From contig JAMXDE010000010.1 of assembly GCA_026770025.1 (NCBI GenBank), positions 2,170,001 to 2,234,000 on the forward strand: a stretch of DNA of 64,000 bases, given 5' to 3'. Origin of the DNA: Craspedostauros australis (taxonomy: Eukaryota > Bacillariophyta > Bacillariophyceae > Mastogloiales > Achnanthaceae). The translations under genes were made by a program, and so were the position numbers. The notes under the pieces were generated by a model, which worked only from the letters and a program-made list of their open reading frames with translations, was not told the DNA's origin and ran no database searches. Positions 40,470-50,849 of this stretch are shown here, one piece after another (position 1 is the stretch's first letter; the number at the start of each line of letters is the position of its first letter).

Positions 40470-41664
40470 ATGTTGGCCCTGAAGAAGAAACGCGAGGCAG
40501 AGAAGAAGGAGGCCGAGGCGGCTGCCAAGCTGGCCAAGGAGAATGGTGTGCAAGAACCGAAGGGACAGGTTTCCCTGTTTGGGATCGGCGGAGAGAAGAA
40601 GTCGAAGAAAGGAGAAGGGGCAGCCAAGAAGCGGACACCAGGTGAAATTCGTATTCAGAAAGGTAAATTTCGTATTGCTGGCTGGTGGTATTTCCCGTAT
40701 TCCAACAAAGACACGATTCTTTTCGTCAAAAGAACGAGATTTTGTGTGGTCGCGATTGATGGTGATGATGATGATGATGATGCATTGACGAGTGTTGGGG
40801 ATGAGTGCGACCGGTCCATCTAGCCATTGCGGCAAAGATGATTAATCCATTGCTTGCGCCAACACAAACAAAGTCTCACATTGCAGTGCTTCTCTCTCTC
40901 TCTTGTTGTGATGCACACCTGTTGTTCACTCGGCCGACGAAATGATGTCTGGATCGCCCAATGCATCTTCCCGCGCAACAACTACCGTTCGTCATGGGAC
41001 TGCCTCCGCCTGGGATGGGCTGTGATACACCATGACGCAATACAATGCAATGGCATGGCATGGCATGGCATATACCCCTGTTTCCAATCGTGTGGTCATC
41101 GCGATATGATGGGATGCAATGGTCACACTTCACGACAATCAAACAACCAAACGAACGTGCATTCCACGGTACAACGCAATGATGCATTGGCAAATCCTCG
41201 AACGATCACCTTGATAAATTGCAGACATCGCTGAGCTCGATGGCGGGAAGGTGGCAACAATCACATTCCCAAAAGCAAATGATCTGACCACTTTTGATGT
41301 GGCCGTAAGCCCGGACACTGGGTACTGGCAGGGAGCCACGTACGATTTCACTTTCAACATCCCGCCGCACTACCCACATTCCCCACCGAAGGTTGAATGC
41401 AAAACGAAAATTTACCATCCCAACATCGATCTGCAGGGCAAGGTGTGCCTGAACATTCTGCGAGAGGACTGGAAACCCGTGCTGGACATCAACGCCGTGA
41501 TTTATGGACTGATCTACCTCTTCTACGAACCAAATCCAGATGACCCGCTGAACCATGAGGCAGCGGAACTGTTCCGAAAGGACGTGCGGCAGTTTGAAAA
41601 CCTGGTGAATCGAACTTTGAGAGGAGGTGTGCTGGACGGCGTACGATTTGAACGGCTCATCTAG
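40470..41664 (+). CDS. UBC12: NEDD8-conjugating enzyme UBC12 (E2)
   Basis: Exons 40470-40662 and 41225-41664 join in phase to 210 aa; the intron starts GTAAAT and ends GCAG. The N-terminal 60 residues are Lys/Glu/Ala-rich and begin MLALKKKREAEKK, matching the extension that UBC12 enzymes use to dock on the NEDD8 E1. The E2 fold follows, with the YPHSPPKVECKTKIYHPNID stretch and the active-site cysteine C139 in GKVCLNILREDWKPVL, which is diagnostic for UBC12 over other E2s. The end LRGGVLDGVRFERLI also fits. The enzyme transfers NEDD8 to cullins and so activates cullin-RING ligases. The 562-bp intron is long for this window and contains a GGCAT repeat ladder. Confidence 0.95.
41034..41072. repeat. 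Five-base ladder (AATGC/CATGG)n in the UBC12 intron
   Basis: Successive five-base blocks (GACGC, AATAC, AATGC, AATGG, CATGG, CATGG, CATGG, CATAT) show period five, with TGGCA repeated four times exactly at 41051-41070. Confidence 0.85.
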
Positions 41665-42191
41665 AGAGACAGAGAGAGCAGCCACATCACAACAACAACC
41701 ATCATCATCATCATCATCAAAGCTTTTGAATACATGCGTGTGACAGCGAGATCCGTAACAAGTATTATACTCTATGTCGAATTGTATTGAAATGAAAAAA
41801 GAAAATTGGAGTTGACATCACACGGTGCGAGTATTGTGTTGTGGCATTTGTACTACTATTGTTCTCTCACCCGAGTGCGCAATGTCACCGCAATTGATTT
41901 CGGGATATGATGAGCAGAAAATGTCTTACCTTTGCGCGTACTTCCATTAAGTGTATGCCATTGATGTCGGTACAGTGTCTTGCTCCTCCTGCTCGCAGTA
42001 TGGGAATTGTCAAAGTGCTCGCACTGCACGGATGAAGAGATAATGAATTGCCACGCCACGCCACGCCATGCATGGTGCCAGCGCGAGCATACCATCGCCG
42101 TTGCCGGTGTCGATCGATAGGGGCGTGATGTGCCAGAGACGTACTAGGATGTAATACATACGAGTAGCATGAGAATGAAACGCCAGTGGTT
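41665..42191. other. Intergenic region between convergent UBC12 and VIT-like genes
   Basis: It holds an (ATC)n run at about 41700-41719 just after the UBC12 stop and a CCACG repeat (four units with one change) at 42051-42070. No gene is supported. Confidence 0.45.
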
Positions 42192-44540
42192 TCATCCGAA
42201 CAAGGATTCCACATCCGCGGCGTCCGGCAGAAGCTTTGCGCAGAGCTTGCCGACACCGAAGGACGATGCAACGCAGATCAGTAGGACGATGATTGTCTGG
42301 ATGCCAAATAGCAGCCAATTGTCTGGGTCCAGGAACTTGGCTTTCCATGCACCAAGGAACCCAATGGTGGTGGCAGATAGAGTCACAATAAGGCTTGCCA
42401 ACGAGACAGCGTCGCTGGAACCGCTGGCAGCACGTTGGGATGCCGGCAACGATGGATCAGTCCCGACCCAGATGGGAAAGAACAGCCACAACAAGCTCGG
42501 GACGACAGCAAACATGCTGAAGCCGACCATCATGAACAGCCCCTCCCTCTGACTCTCCGTCACCACCATGTTCACATTCTCAGTCTCTGGGTCGTGCTCC
42601 GCCACGTCGAAATGTCCGTAGGAAGGGTAGGAGAAGTTGAATATGCCGTTGCGGATGTTGTCATTTCTTTGATCGACTGGTGGCTGTGGCACGCCGCCTG
42701 CTCCTCCGACCAGCAAAGGAGTGTTCTCCATCACAAAAGATGGATCCTGTCTTGAGCTGCTGTCCGCTTCGCTGCCCGTGGACTCCAGCTGAGGCGAACC
42801 CAGCAACGAATCGCCCACCATGGTATCGACGAACAGGTCCGGGTACCCCTCCAAGGTGTCAGCCAAGCTCATGGCGTCGATCTTCAGGACGCCTCTGGCG
42901 AGCAGCATGTCCACGAGCTTGGCCTTGGCAATGGGCTTTTGCATATCCAGCTCATGACGCGCGCCTTGTCGCTCTGTCGCGTGGTTGGATGACACCACGT
43001 AGGATTCCCAGACATGACCGAAGGCCATGCAAACAGCGTCCGCGATGCACGCTGAAATGGTCAACGCCAATATCGCCAGTCTGGTTTCGTAGCGCGTCGA
43101 TATGCCCAGTATGCCCAGTCCACTGCAGGCCCCGATGATACCGGAACCCGTCAGCATCCCATCGATCGCCCCAAAGCAGAAAGATCGTTGCAGGTGCTCC
43201 AATGAGAGGTAGTACACAACGGGATCGAACACGCAGGAACAACACCGGTGTGCAAATGATCTCCGGGGCTGTTCGTCGCGATCGTCCCACGCCTGACGTG
43301 ATTGCGGATGCATGAACTCATGACCATCAGCGTCGGCATCCAGACCATCCAGACCATCCATGATGGGCACGTCTTGAACGATGACGCCAGTCTCGTCTTG
43401 ATAGAACTGATCTGGCCCAGCTCCGTCAAGTCCCTGTTGCTGTTGTTGTAAATGCTGCTGCTGCCCCAGTGTGGTTGTTTTCGTGTCCAGCTTGTGCACA
43501 ATCGCGCCGTAAAGCGATTGCGGTGGGATTCCGATCTGACCCGGCACCATGCTATCGTTTGTTTTGCTGCCTATGCTTCCCGCTCGGCTTCGGTCGGCAA
43601 CGTCGTTCAAGGGTTGCTGGTAGTTGATGGTGGAGGGTCTGTGCACGGTTCTCTGCGGGAGGGGGCTGTTGCGCATCGATCCCAGGCTCACGTTGGCACT
43701 GTCCACAACGTTCGGTCGCCCACGGACCATGTGCGCCCTGTACTCTTGAGGAATGTACAGGGTTCCTTTGCCAACACCCGATCCGACGTAGCTGTCGATC
43801 GATGTGCCGCCCATCCCTGGGCCTATCATGGGGCTGATGGGCGCCGCGTTGAAACCGGGATCATACGCGTCGTTGCTGCCGCCACCGCTTCGGGCGTCGT
43901 TTTCATCCTGCGGATCGCGCACTCGAAAGGACGGAGTCGGCGTCCGTGCCATTGAGAAGAACCGTTTCTCTGCTTCGCTGGTATGGCTGGCGCTGCTGGC
44001 CGGAACGGCATTTGTGGGGGCGTCGGCGTCGGCGTTAGTATTGGCGTTGACATTTGCATTTGCATTCGAGCTTGTGGTGGTGCTGGCAGTTGTAGCGCTT
44101 CCGCTGAAGGTGGTCGTCGTGCTGATTCCCGTGTTGGTGCGAAGGGGCATTGTGGTGCTGGTGGACCCATCATGGAATCGCTTCCCGTCTCTGCCGCTTG
44201 CCAATGAACCAAATATGCTGCGAGTTCTGTTGCCATTGCTAGCGTTGCTGCCGGTATCGTTGTAATCGTTGTTATTGTTGCTGCTGCTGCTGTCGGTGGT
44301 GATTTGTGCATCGTGACGTCCGGCTGGTCTCGTCGCAGCAGACTTTCCCGTCGTTGTTGTTGCTGCGGATGCTGACGTCGTGGAGAAGACCGGCGTACGT
44401 TGATGATACGATGGCAACGCCTGTTGCTGGTACTGCAAGTCAATCATGTGTTGCATCTTCGCACGCAGCTCCCTCTCCTGTTCCGAATCGCTGCGCAACC
44501 GCGATAGCGGGGGAGGTTCGACGGACACCGGCGTCGACAT
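42192..44540 (-). CDS. VIT/CCC1-family iron or manganese transporter
   Basis: The product is 782 aa from the ATG at 44540; the frame is open to a GTG at 44624 but lacks an earlier ATG. The first 430 residues are Ser/Thr/Asn-rich and probably a disordered cytosolic tail. The VIT domain follows: SFCFGAIDGMLTGSGIIGAC (TM1), LAILALTISACIADAVCMAFGHVWESYVV (TM2), and then the amphipathic metal-binding region ERQGARHELDMQKPIAKAKLVDMLLARG. A 110-residue polar insert precedes TM3 (EGLFMMVGFSMFAVVPSLLWLFFPIWVG). TM4 and TM5 close the protein. VIT/CCC1 proteins exchange protons for Fe2+ or Mn2+ into vacuoles. Family membership is fairly safe; the metal is not decidable here. The long N-terminus and the insert are unusual, since canonical members are about 250 aa. 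Confidence 0.8.
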   Translation of the reverse strand: MSTPVSVEPPPLSRLRSDSEQERELRAKMQHMIDLQYQQQALPSYHQRTPVFSTTSASAATTTTGKSAATRPAGRHDAQITTDSSSSNNNNDYNDTGSNASNGNRTRSIFGSLASGRDGKRFHDGSTSTTMPLRTNTGISTTTTFSGSATTASTTTSSNANANVNANTNADADAPTNAVPASSASHTSEAEKRFFSMARTPTPSFRVRDPQDENDARSGGGSNDAYDPGFNAAPISPMIGPGMGGTSIDSYVGSGVGKGTLYIPQEYRAHMVRGRPNVVDSANVSLGSMRNSPLPQRTVHRPSTINYQQPLNDVADRSRAGSIGSKTNDSMVPGQIGIPPQSLYGAIVHKLDTKTTTLGQQQHLQQQQQGLDGAGPDQFYQDETGVIVQDVPIMDGLDGLDADADGHEFMHPQSRQAWDDRDEQPRRSFAHRCCSCVFDPVVYYLSLEHLQRSFCFGAIDGMLTGSGIIGACSGLGILGISTRYETRLAILALTISACIADAVCMAFGHVWESYVVSSNHATERQGARHELDMQKPIAKAKLVDMLLARGVLKIDAMSLADTLEGYPDLFVDTMVGDSLLGSPQLESTGSEADSSSRQDPSFVMENTPLLVGGAGGVPQPPVDQRNDNIRNGIFNFSYPSYGHFDVAEHDPETENVNMVVTESQREGLFMMVGFSMFAVVPSLLWLFFPIWVGTDPSLPASQRAASGSSDAVSLASLIVTLSATTIGFLGAWKAKFLDPDNWLLFGIQTIIVLLICVASSFGVGKLCAKLLPDAADVESLFG

Positions 44541-46132
44541 GGTCCTACAGAGTGTCTTGTCAAATGGATGATCCTGGCTGGCTGGCAGGCTGGTGTTGTG
44601 GATCGTTGGTCGACCGGACGACACCCTCTCTTCCTTCGCTCTTCGGCTTGCTCACTTTTGCACCTGCACTTGCGCCTGCACTTCGATTGTTGTCTCCTTG
44701 GGTCACCCGCAGATTGTGATACGATTATAGCAGAGCAGTACGGCCTGTTGCCACGTGCACTGGGATGATGTCTCAAGCGTTGCGCACGAGGATGTTGGAG
44801 GGCGAGAAGCGCAATTACCGGCTTGATTGAACACACCGAGGTCAACGGCCGTTCTTCCAGTCCTCTCTCTCTCTCTCTGCTTGCAGAGATATCCGTCCTT
44901 GGGTCGTCAAAGGTGTTTGGGATCTCAGGCCTCCTTGATTGGATGGGCGACAATCGGTATAGCACTCAGTGCAGAAAACGAATCGAAAGGAATTGCGGAG
45001 GTGTCGCTGGAGATCTCGATCTCGATTGGCTTTGCAGAGATCAAAGGTCGCGGAGAACGGCGGGAGCCCCGTTTGGTCAGTTGTGAAGGTACCGATGGAG
45101 AGATACGGGGGTGATGGATCATGCGTTGGGTTGGTGAGGAAACAATTGCTCCTGGGTTTGGTTTTGGCTCGGCTCGGCTCGTATCGTGCAAGCAACAAGA
45201 ATCGCGGAAGTGTTGTCCATGGCCCACACGAGAGATGAAGCAATGCTGGCACCAAGGAGACACAACAACACTCGAAACATCGAGACAACCGCGGTGCCGA
45301 CAGATGGAGAACAACGCGCAAAGCACATCAAGACGCAGCTGCACTCCATGTTCTGGCGTACTGCCACCCACACCAAAGCCATCAACAAATCGGGGACTGA
45401 TGGCCATCGCGCAGCACGATTCTGCCCAAACAAAACACAGAGAAAGACACATCAACCCCAAAATCGAGCAGCTTTTCTCGACAGACGCGTATTCTCGATT
45501 TGATTGGGACACGTAAGATGTCTTGGTGTCACGTCATGAAGCCGCACGGTTCGTCGAATCCGCATCACCCGGATTCGATGCGAGCGATCGAAAAGTCGCA
45601 GCGATCCATCCGGATTCCACGGATCCCTAGGTCGTCTGCATGTCCATCCGTCAATCCGTGCTTTCCATCACTTAGATTGATCGAAGGAATCGAAGACTGA
45701 CGAACTTGGCGCCACCAAAATGCCACATCAAACCAAACCAACGCACATCATCACCATCGTCCTGTGGCCATCATCATCATCATCATCATCATCGTCATGG
45801 TGCTGGTGATGGCAAACCACACCGACGTGAGGAACAGATCCAAACAGCCAGCCACCAATGTCGGCAAACGTGAGAGTGTGTTGATGTGCAAAATCTCCAA
45901 GATCATTCGCCATCCACGTGCTCGTACCTACATGCAATACCTGTTGATTCTTCGGACTGAACTGAGTTGAACTTAACTGAGTTGAACTGAACTGAACTGC
46001 TGTGACATCGACCACAACAACAGACGTTTCATGAAACGATCGCAGACGACAGATCACAACTCCATACCTATCTCCAAAGATATCCAAACCCAAACCCTCT
46101 CTCTTGGCAAACAAGCAAAGCACGCATTCTAA
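44541..46132. other. Divergent intergenic region, 1.6 kb
   Basis: It separates the starts of the VIT-like and SerRS genes. Minus-strand (44925-45512) and plus-strand (45121-45516) frames overlap and neither has a domain. A (GGCTC)3 run lies at 45166-45180, an (ATC)n run at 45769-45793 and a five-base ladder at 45954-45999. Confidence 0.4.
45954..45999. repeat. Five-base ladder (ACTGA/GTTGA/ACTTA)n
   Basis: About nine consecutive five-base units of related sequence (ACTGA, ACTGA, GTTGA, ACTTA, ACTGA, GTTGA, ACTGA, ACTGA, ACTGC) lie 130-180 bp before the SerRS start. Confidence 0.85.
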
Positions 46133-47773
46133 ATGAAACTCGACGCTAACCTCTGGATGATGGCCACTTTGGCAGCCCTTTCGCGACAGGCATCGGCATG
46201 GTCCATGCGATCGTCGTCTCTGCGACACGCTCGATCTGCTGTCACGACGTCGCGCGTTGTTCGCTTCTCCACCACGCAAGATGAAACGTCAGCTCCAGCC
46301 TCGACGGACCGCGCATCGCGCAACGGCATGAGCCTGGAGGTCCGAACGATCGTTTCGGATTTGGACATGGTCGTTTCTCATCTGACCTCGCGTCGTGCAT
46401 CGCAGGAGACCATCGACGCGGCCAAGACCATCGCCGAGATGCAATCCCAACGTGTGGCGCTGATTCAGAAGCGCGACGACTTCCTCAACCAGCGCAAGGA
46501 GGCCAGCGGTGTCGTGGGCAAGATCATGCGAGGAATGAGCCAGGCTGAGGACGGCGATGAGAAAGATGCCATGCTGAAGGAGGTGGAAGAGCAGAAGGAG
46601 ATCAGCGGCAAGGCAGCCGAGAATGCCGAATCCGCGGAGGCCGAACTCGCGACCATCCAGGCCACCATGGACGACATGCTGTCGGGGATTCCCAACCTCC
46701 TCGACGATCTCGTCCCGGACGGCGATGATGAGACCCAAAACGAGGAAGTCAGTACGTGGGGTGATGTCGGTGCACTGCCCAAGAAGCTGGAATGGACGGA
46801 TGGCTTCGAGCCCAAGTGGCATGACGATGTCGCCGTCGGATTGAACGGGTACAAGTCCGAGGAGGCCGTCAAAATGAGCGGTGCACGATTCGTGGCGCTG
46901 AGCGGTCAGGTCGCTCGCTTGGAACGCGCACTGGCCATGTTCTTCCTGGACCTGCACACACAGGAGCATGGATACACCGAGGTGGCCGTTCCATACGTCG
47001 TGGGCCGATCGGCATTGGAGGGCACATCGCAGCTCCCCAAGTTTCAGGAGGATCTCTTCGCCATCACCCCGGAGTCGCACACCTGCAACGGAGAGGACGC
47101 CTTCCTCATCCCGACCGCCGAAGTGCCCGTCACCAACCTGCACGCCGGCAGCATTCTGGAGGAGTCCGACCTCCCGCTCTCCTACGTGGCATGGACCCCC
47201 TGCTTCCGTGCCGAGGCCGGAAGCTACGGACGCGACACGAAGGGACTGATCCGCACGCATCAATTCCAAAAGGTGGAGCTCGTCAAGATCACATCCGCCC
47301 AAACCTCCGATGCCGAACACGAGAAACTCACGGGACACGCCGAAGCCTGCTTGCAGGCGCTGGAGCTGCCATACCGCAAGGTCCGCTTGTGCAGCGGTGA
47401 CATCGGCTTCTCCGCCCGTCACTGCTACGACCTCGAGGTTTGGTTGCCAGGCGCCGCCGAATTCCGCGAGATCTCGTCGTGCAGCAACACGGGAGACTTC
47501 CAAGCACGCCGCATGGCATTGCGGTACCGTCCCTCGCCACCACCGGTCGCAGAGGATGGCGGCAATGACAAGCAGAAGGGCGGAAACAAGAAGCAGAAGA
47601 AGCCCAAGAAGATGAAGCCAGAGCTCTGTCACACGATCAACGGCAGCGGACTGGCCGTGGGCAGAACGCTCGTTGCTGTTTTGGAGAACTACCAAAGGCC
47701 AGACGGAAGCGTCGTCGTGCCAGAAGTCCTGCGACCGTACATGGGAGGCGCTGAAGTCCTGGAGGCACCATAA
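46133..47773 (+). CDS. Seryl-tRNA synthetase, plastid (possibly dual) targeted
   Basis: The product is 546 aa. The N-terminus is a signal peptide ending ASA before W23 (ASAWSMRSS), a heterokont plastid-type site with Trp in place of Phe. Because it is also Arg/Ser-rich, mitochondrial import is possible. Residues about 60-190 form the tRNA-binding coiled-coil arm ([20 protein letters not shown] onward). The class II catalytic core shows [13 protein letters not shown], motif 2 [39 protein letters not shown], and motif 3 [19 protein letters not shown] Lys/Gly-rich insert of about 35 residues separates the last two, an unusual feature. The enzyme charges tRNA-Ser. The bacterial-type arm and core suggest an organellar origin. 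It is convergent with the methyltransferase gene, with only 69 bp between stops. Confidence 0.92.
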   Translation: MKLDANLWMMATLAALSRQASAWSMRSSSLRHARSAVTTSRVVRFSTTQDETSAPASTDRASRNGMSLEVRTIVSDLDMVVSHLTSRRASQETIDAAKTIAEMQSQRVALIQKRDDFLNQRKEASGVVGKIMRGMSQAEDGDEKDAMLKEVEEQKEISGKAAENAESAEAELATIQATMDDMLSGIPNLLDDLVPDGDDETQNEEVSTWGDVGALPKKLEWTDGFEPKWHDDVAVGLNGYKSEEAVKMSGARFVALSGQVARLERALAMFFLDLHTQEHGYTEVAVPYVVGRSALEGTSQLPKFQEDLFAITPESHTCNGEDAFLIPTAEVPVTNLHAGSILEESDLPLSYVAWTPCFRAEAGSYGRDTKGLIRTHQFQKVELVKITSAQTSDAEHEKLTGHAEACLQALELPYRKVRLCSGDIGFSARHCYDLEVWLPGAAEFREISSCSNTGDFQARRMALRYRPSPPPVAEDGGNDKQKGGNKKQKKPKKMKPELCHTINGSGLAVGRTLVAVLENYQRPDGSVVVPEVLRPYMGGAEVLEAP

Positions 47774-47842
47774 TCACCATGCTCTAGTGTGACGGATGGT
47801 ATTATCGTATGTTCTAGCAAGATAACAATTCCCACGCTCTTC

Positions 47843-48739
47843 TCATGTTCTCGTAGTACTCGTGGAGTCGTCCTTCGGAACGAGTTTGGCGACGTGCACC
47901 AACCCCGTTTTTCTGGGTGCCTCATCAGCTTGTTTGGAGAACGGTCCCTGCCGTATCACAGAACCGGACATGGCATCCACCTTGGCTTCTGGCAATTCCA
48001 CCGTCGCATCCAACTCGACTGAGATTCCATGATCTTCCGCAGCCTGATAAAAGTCCAGCAGATGCGTCCGGATCGAATGACTTGCCAGCATGCAAGACAT
48101 GGCCGTGCCATCGGCAATCGCAAACAAGTCTCGCAAGCATGTCAAGAGCGGCGCGAACAGACTCTTACGATAGACAATGTCGGCGCCCACGAGCAGAACC
48201 TCGTCGGCATCGCGGATGCGTGCGATGATCGCTTCGGGGATCGGCTCGCCCCACGTTAACGGTTCGATCGCGATGTGGCTGTCATCCATCCTCGTGTTGC
48301 GTTGTACATTCTCTTGCATCAACGGCACGGCATCGGGAAGGTCGGTGATGACGACGTTGCGGAATCCCAGTTTGACCAGACCAATTCCGACGATGCCCGT
48401 GCCACTTCCCAGATCGATAATCAACGAGGAGGCGATCTCATTTCTTTGCTGCTGCCGCTTTTGTTGTTGCGGTTGTTGTTGCTGCGTGTGCAAGTACGTG
48501 AGCACGGCCAATCCCCCTTCCCAAACGGAAGAGTGAATTCCCCATCGATCATCGCTGCTCACGAATTGACGCAAGGTGATGGATGTCATTGATGTGCTTG
48601 TGCTTGTGCTTGTGCTTGTGCTTGTGCTTGCTTGTGTCGTCGTCAGCGGGATCACCAACAGCTCCTTTTCTTCAAGATCGTCCCAGAGAATGATGGCATC
48701 ATCATCGTTGTCATCACTAGTCTTGCTCTGGTCCGCCAT
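47843..48739 (-). CDS. METTL21-type (family 16) protein methyltransferase
   Basis: The product is 298 aa from the ATG at 48739 (MADQSK); an in-frame ATG at 48865 would add 42 residues that look weakly like a mitochondrial presequence. The fold is a seven-beta-strand SAM enzyme: the family entry motif SSVWEGGLAVLTYL, SAM-binding LIIDLGSGTGIVGIGLVKLG, the acidic NVVITDLPDAVPLMQENV strand, and GADIVYRKSLFAPLL, which matches the (D/G)D-x-x-Y post-II motif of lysine-specific METTL21/FAM86 enzymes. A Thr/Ser dipeptide run (encoded by a TGTGCT hexamer repeat near 48593-48632) and a Gln-rich stretch interrupt the N-terminal half. The substrate is probably a lysine of a chaperone or translation factor, by family only. 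Confidence 0.8.
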   Translation of the reverse strand: MADQSKTSDDNDDDAIILWDDLEEKELLVIPLTTTQASTSTSTSTSTSTSMTSITLRQFVSSDDRWGIHSSVWEGGLAVLTYLHTQQQQPQQQKRQQQRNEIASSLIIDLGSGTGIVGIGLVKLGFRNVVITDLPDAVPLMQENVQRNTRMDDSHIAIEPLTWGEPIPEAIIARIRDADEVLLVGADIVYRKSLFAPLLTCLRDLFAIADGTAMSCMLASHSIRTHLLDFYQAAEDHGISVELDATVELPEAKVDAMSGSVIRQGPFSKQADEAPRKTGLVHVAKLVPKDDSTSTTRT

Positions 48740-49166
48740 GGCAGATGCTGTGATGGGTTGTCTTTTATCTTGTGCAATTGTCTTGCATTGATCGAATTGG
48801 ACTCGTAGCTTGCGATAGGTTGTGAAGGAACAGAAAGAGACAAAGACGCGGAGCCTCGATGCCATCAACTATTTTTTTTGGAGAAATGGCGCGAATGCGG
48901 CGCAGAATCTTGTTGATTGCTGATGGGTTGGTTGATTGGCCCAACGGGAGGCGAGGGGAATCAACTAAGGATGACCACCACGGTCGTGTTCCAGGACGTG
49001 GACATAGAGCTCGCAGAGTAGTGTGGTGCTGCTCCCCCTCCTCAGGTAATTCTGCGAGCACGATAGCAGTGTGAATATTAAAAATAGCACCTCGTCTATT
49101 GTAGAATAGTATGTATTGTTGTATCATACTCGTGCGCAGAGTAGAGTAGTTTGATTCCACCATCCT
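48740..49166. other. Region between methyltransferase start and HugZ-like 3' end
   Basis: It contains the likely 5' leader of the methyltransferase gene and the 3' flank of the HugZ-like gene. A T-run lies near 48871-48879. No gene is supported. Confidence 0.4.
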
Positions 49167-50849
49167 CTACTCGAGACTGTCGGCGGCAATCTTGAGAACC
49201 GGAATAGTGGAACCCGGCTCTTCATCATCCCACTGAATGTCGTTGGCCTTCTCCCAGGCCTCCTGGAAGACCTTGAGGACCTCCGACTTGGCATCCTCAG
49301 TCGACTGCACGGGAATTCGGAATCCCACGCGGAACTCATCCGTTTCAAGCTTGTTTCGTCTCGTGCCCTGTCGCCTCGTGACGCGCATGTCGAATCCCAA
49401 CCGATCGACGGACGAGACGCGGCAGTTCTCCAGATTCTCCACCATGAGGATGTGGTTGGCCGTGCGCGCCAGATCGTCGCGATGCTCGCGGTTCAATTTG
49501 CTGACGATTTCGGACGCCTCCTTGGCCAGGATATCGGGCGCGGCGGCACGGTACTCGTCGACGTTGACCCAGCGCGACATGACGCCGAATCCGCCGACGT
49601 AGTAGATGGTCTCCGGCAGCAGACGGTAGAAGGCAAATTTGGGCGAGTCCATGACCTGGTCGGCGTAGGCGTGGGTGAGGGAGTAGCGCATGCGGATGAC
49701 GTCCATGTCCGGGACGGTGTCCGGGTCCAATTTTTCGACCTTGCAGGTGAGGGAACACCTGGAGACGTCCTGTCCCTTTTTGGAGGCGGCGGTGTCGCTG
49801 CCGAGCTGCGTGAAGAGGGTGACGAGGGCGTTGTCTCCGGCGGTTTTCTGTTGCTGCTGCTCGATGTTCATTGTGTGCATACTCATTTCGTTCATGAGGA
49901 GAATGGGGTTGCCGGAATCGTCGAGGACGTAGTCGACGAAGCTTCCGAAGGGTGCGCCCTGGATGCCATCGTGGGTGGAGACGGTGCAAAGTGTGGCGGA
50001 TGTGCAGACGCTGGTGACCGTGCGGGCCTTCTCGAAGACGTTCAGTCGGATGTTGTTCGCAATTTCGTCGTTTGGTGCTGCAGATTCAGTCGTCGAGGTT
50101 TCCGTGTCGCCGTTGATGGATGGTGCGGCGAGAGTGGCATGTCGACGCAAGCTCTGGATTGCTGCACGAAATGGAATAGAATGGAATCGAAGACGTTGCA
50201 ATGAGGGGACAGGTGGCCAAGTAGGGTACGTTGATAGAAAGAAGGTGATGGAAATGGGAATCGAATTGTGAGATGAAGAAAACAGAATCGAGAAGCGGGA
50301 CATGGTCAGGAATCCATTGTGCACGAAAGAAGGAAGGAAAGGTTGCCAGATGAATCAACTGCGGAATCATTCATACGCTTCATCCTTTGTGAAATGGGGG
50401 TGTTGCGCGTCACGTAGTAGTTCGAATCACCCATGCAGATGCATCTTTCCTCTCCTGTTTTCATGTTCTTCTCTTGTGTTCTCCTTGGAAATGAGATGGA
50501 AGGCATGGATACCATGGGTCACACGGATGTGCTGCCAAGCTATCGCATGCCATCTCAACACATCTCATCTGGATGAACCCCATCATGCTCCAGCTCAATT
50601 CAATTCAACTCAACTCAACTCCATTGAATTCGATGCAACAGTTCAACTCGGATTGCTCTCGCTCCGCCGCTTGAATGAACTGGCATGGCTACTGCCTTTG
50701 CCACAACTTCCTTCGAACAATGGAAACAGCGTTGCTCGTTCGCATGAGCACGTACTTGTGGATCGGCTTTGGATGGGCGCTGTGAAACCCTGAACGGTGA
50801 GCACGTTCACCAGGGCCGTTGTGGAGACAAGGAGGGTCGAGAGATTCAT
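49167..50849 (-). CDS. Plastid HugZ-like FMN-barrel/DUF2470 protein (two exons)
   Basis: Exon 1 (50849-50756) and exon 2 (50161-49167) join in phase 1 to 362 aa. The 594-bp intron starts GTACGT and ends GCAG. Exon 1 encodes a signal peptide ending VQG before F22 (VQGFTAP), the heterokont plastid signature, which the exon-2 frame alone lacks. The mature protein has a pyridoxamine-phosphate-oxidase-like split barrel (SVCTSATLCTVS, GAPFGSFVDYVLDDSGNP, SRCSLTCKVEKLDPD, ETIYYVGGFGVMSRW) and a C-terminal DUF2470 domain (ASEIVSKLNREHRDDLARTA onward). This pair defines the HugZ/HOZ group and the plant GluTR-binding protein, so a role in heme binding or control of tetrapyrrole synthesis is likely but inferred. 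A frame-extended start at 50324 lies inside the intron and is rejected. Confidence 0.82.
50595..50624. repeat. Pentanucleotide repeat (TCAAT/TCAAC)6 in the HugZ-like intron
   Basis: Units TCAAT, TCAAT, TCAAC, TCAAC, TCAAC and TCCAT are seen. A second five-base ladder (CGAAA, TGGAA, TAGAA, TGGAA, TCGAA) covers 50167-50191 at the intron's acceptor end. Confidence 0.85.

Noticed and set aside
46289-47695. 468-codon minus-strand frame opposite SerRS
   Set aside because: The sense strand encodes a clear class II synthetase; the antisense frame has no domain and follows from codon usage.
50162-50324. Extended start of the HugZ-like protein at 50324
   Set aside because: It lies within the intron. 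The exon at 50849 supplies a proper plastid presequence with matching splice phase.
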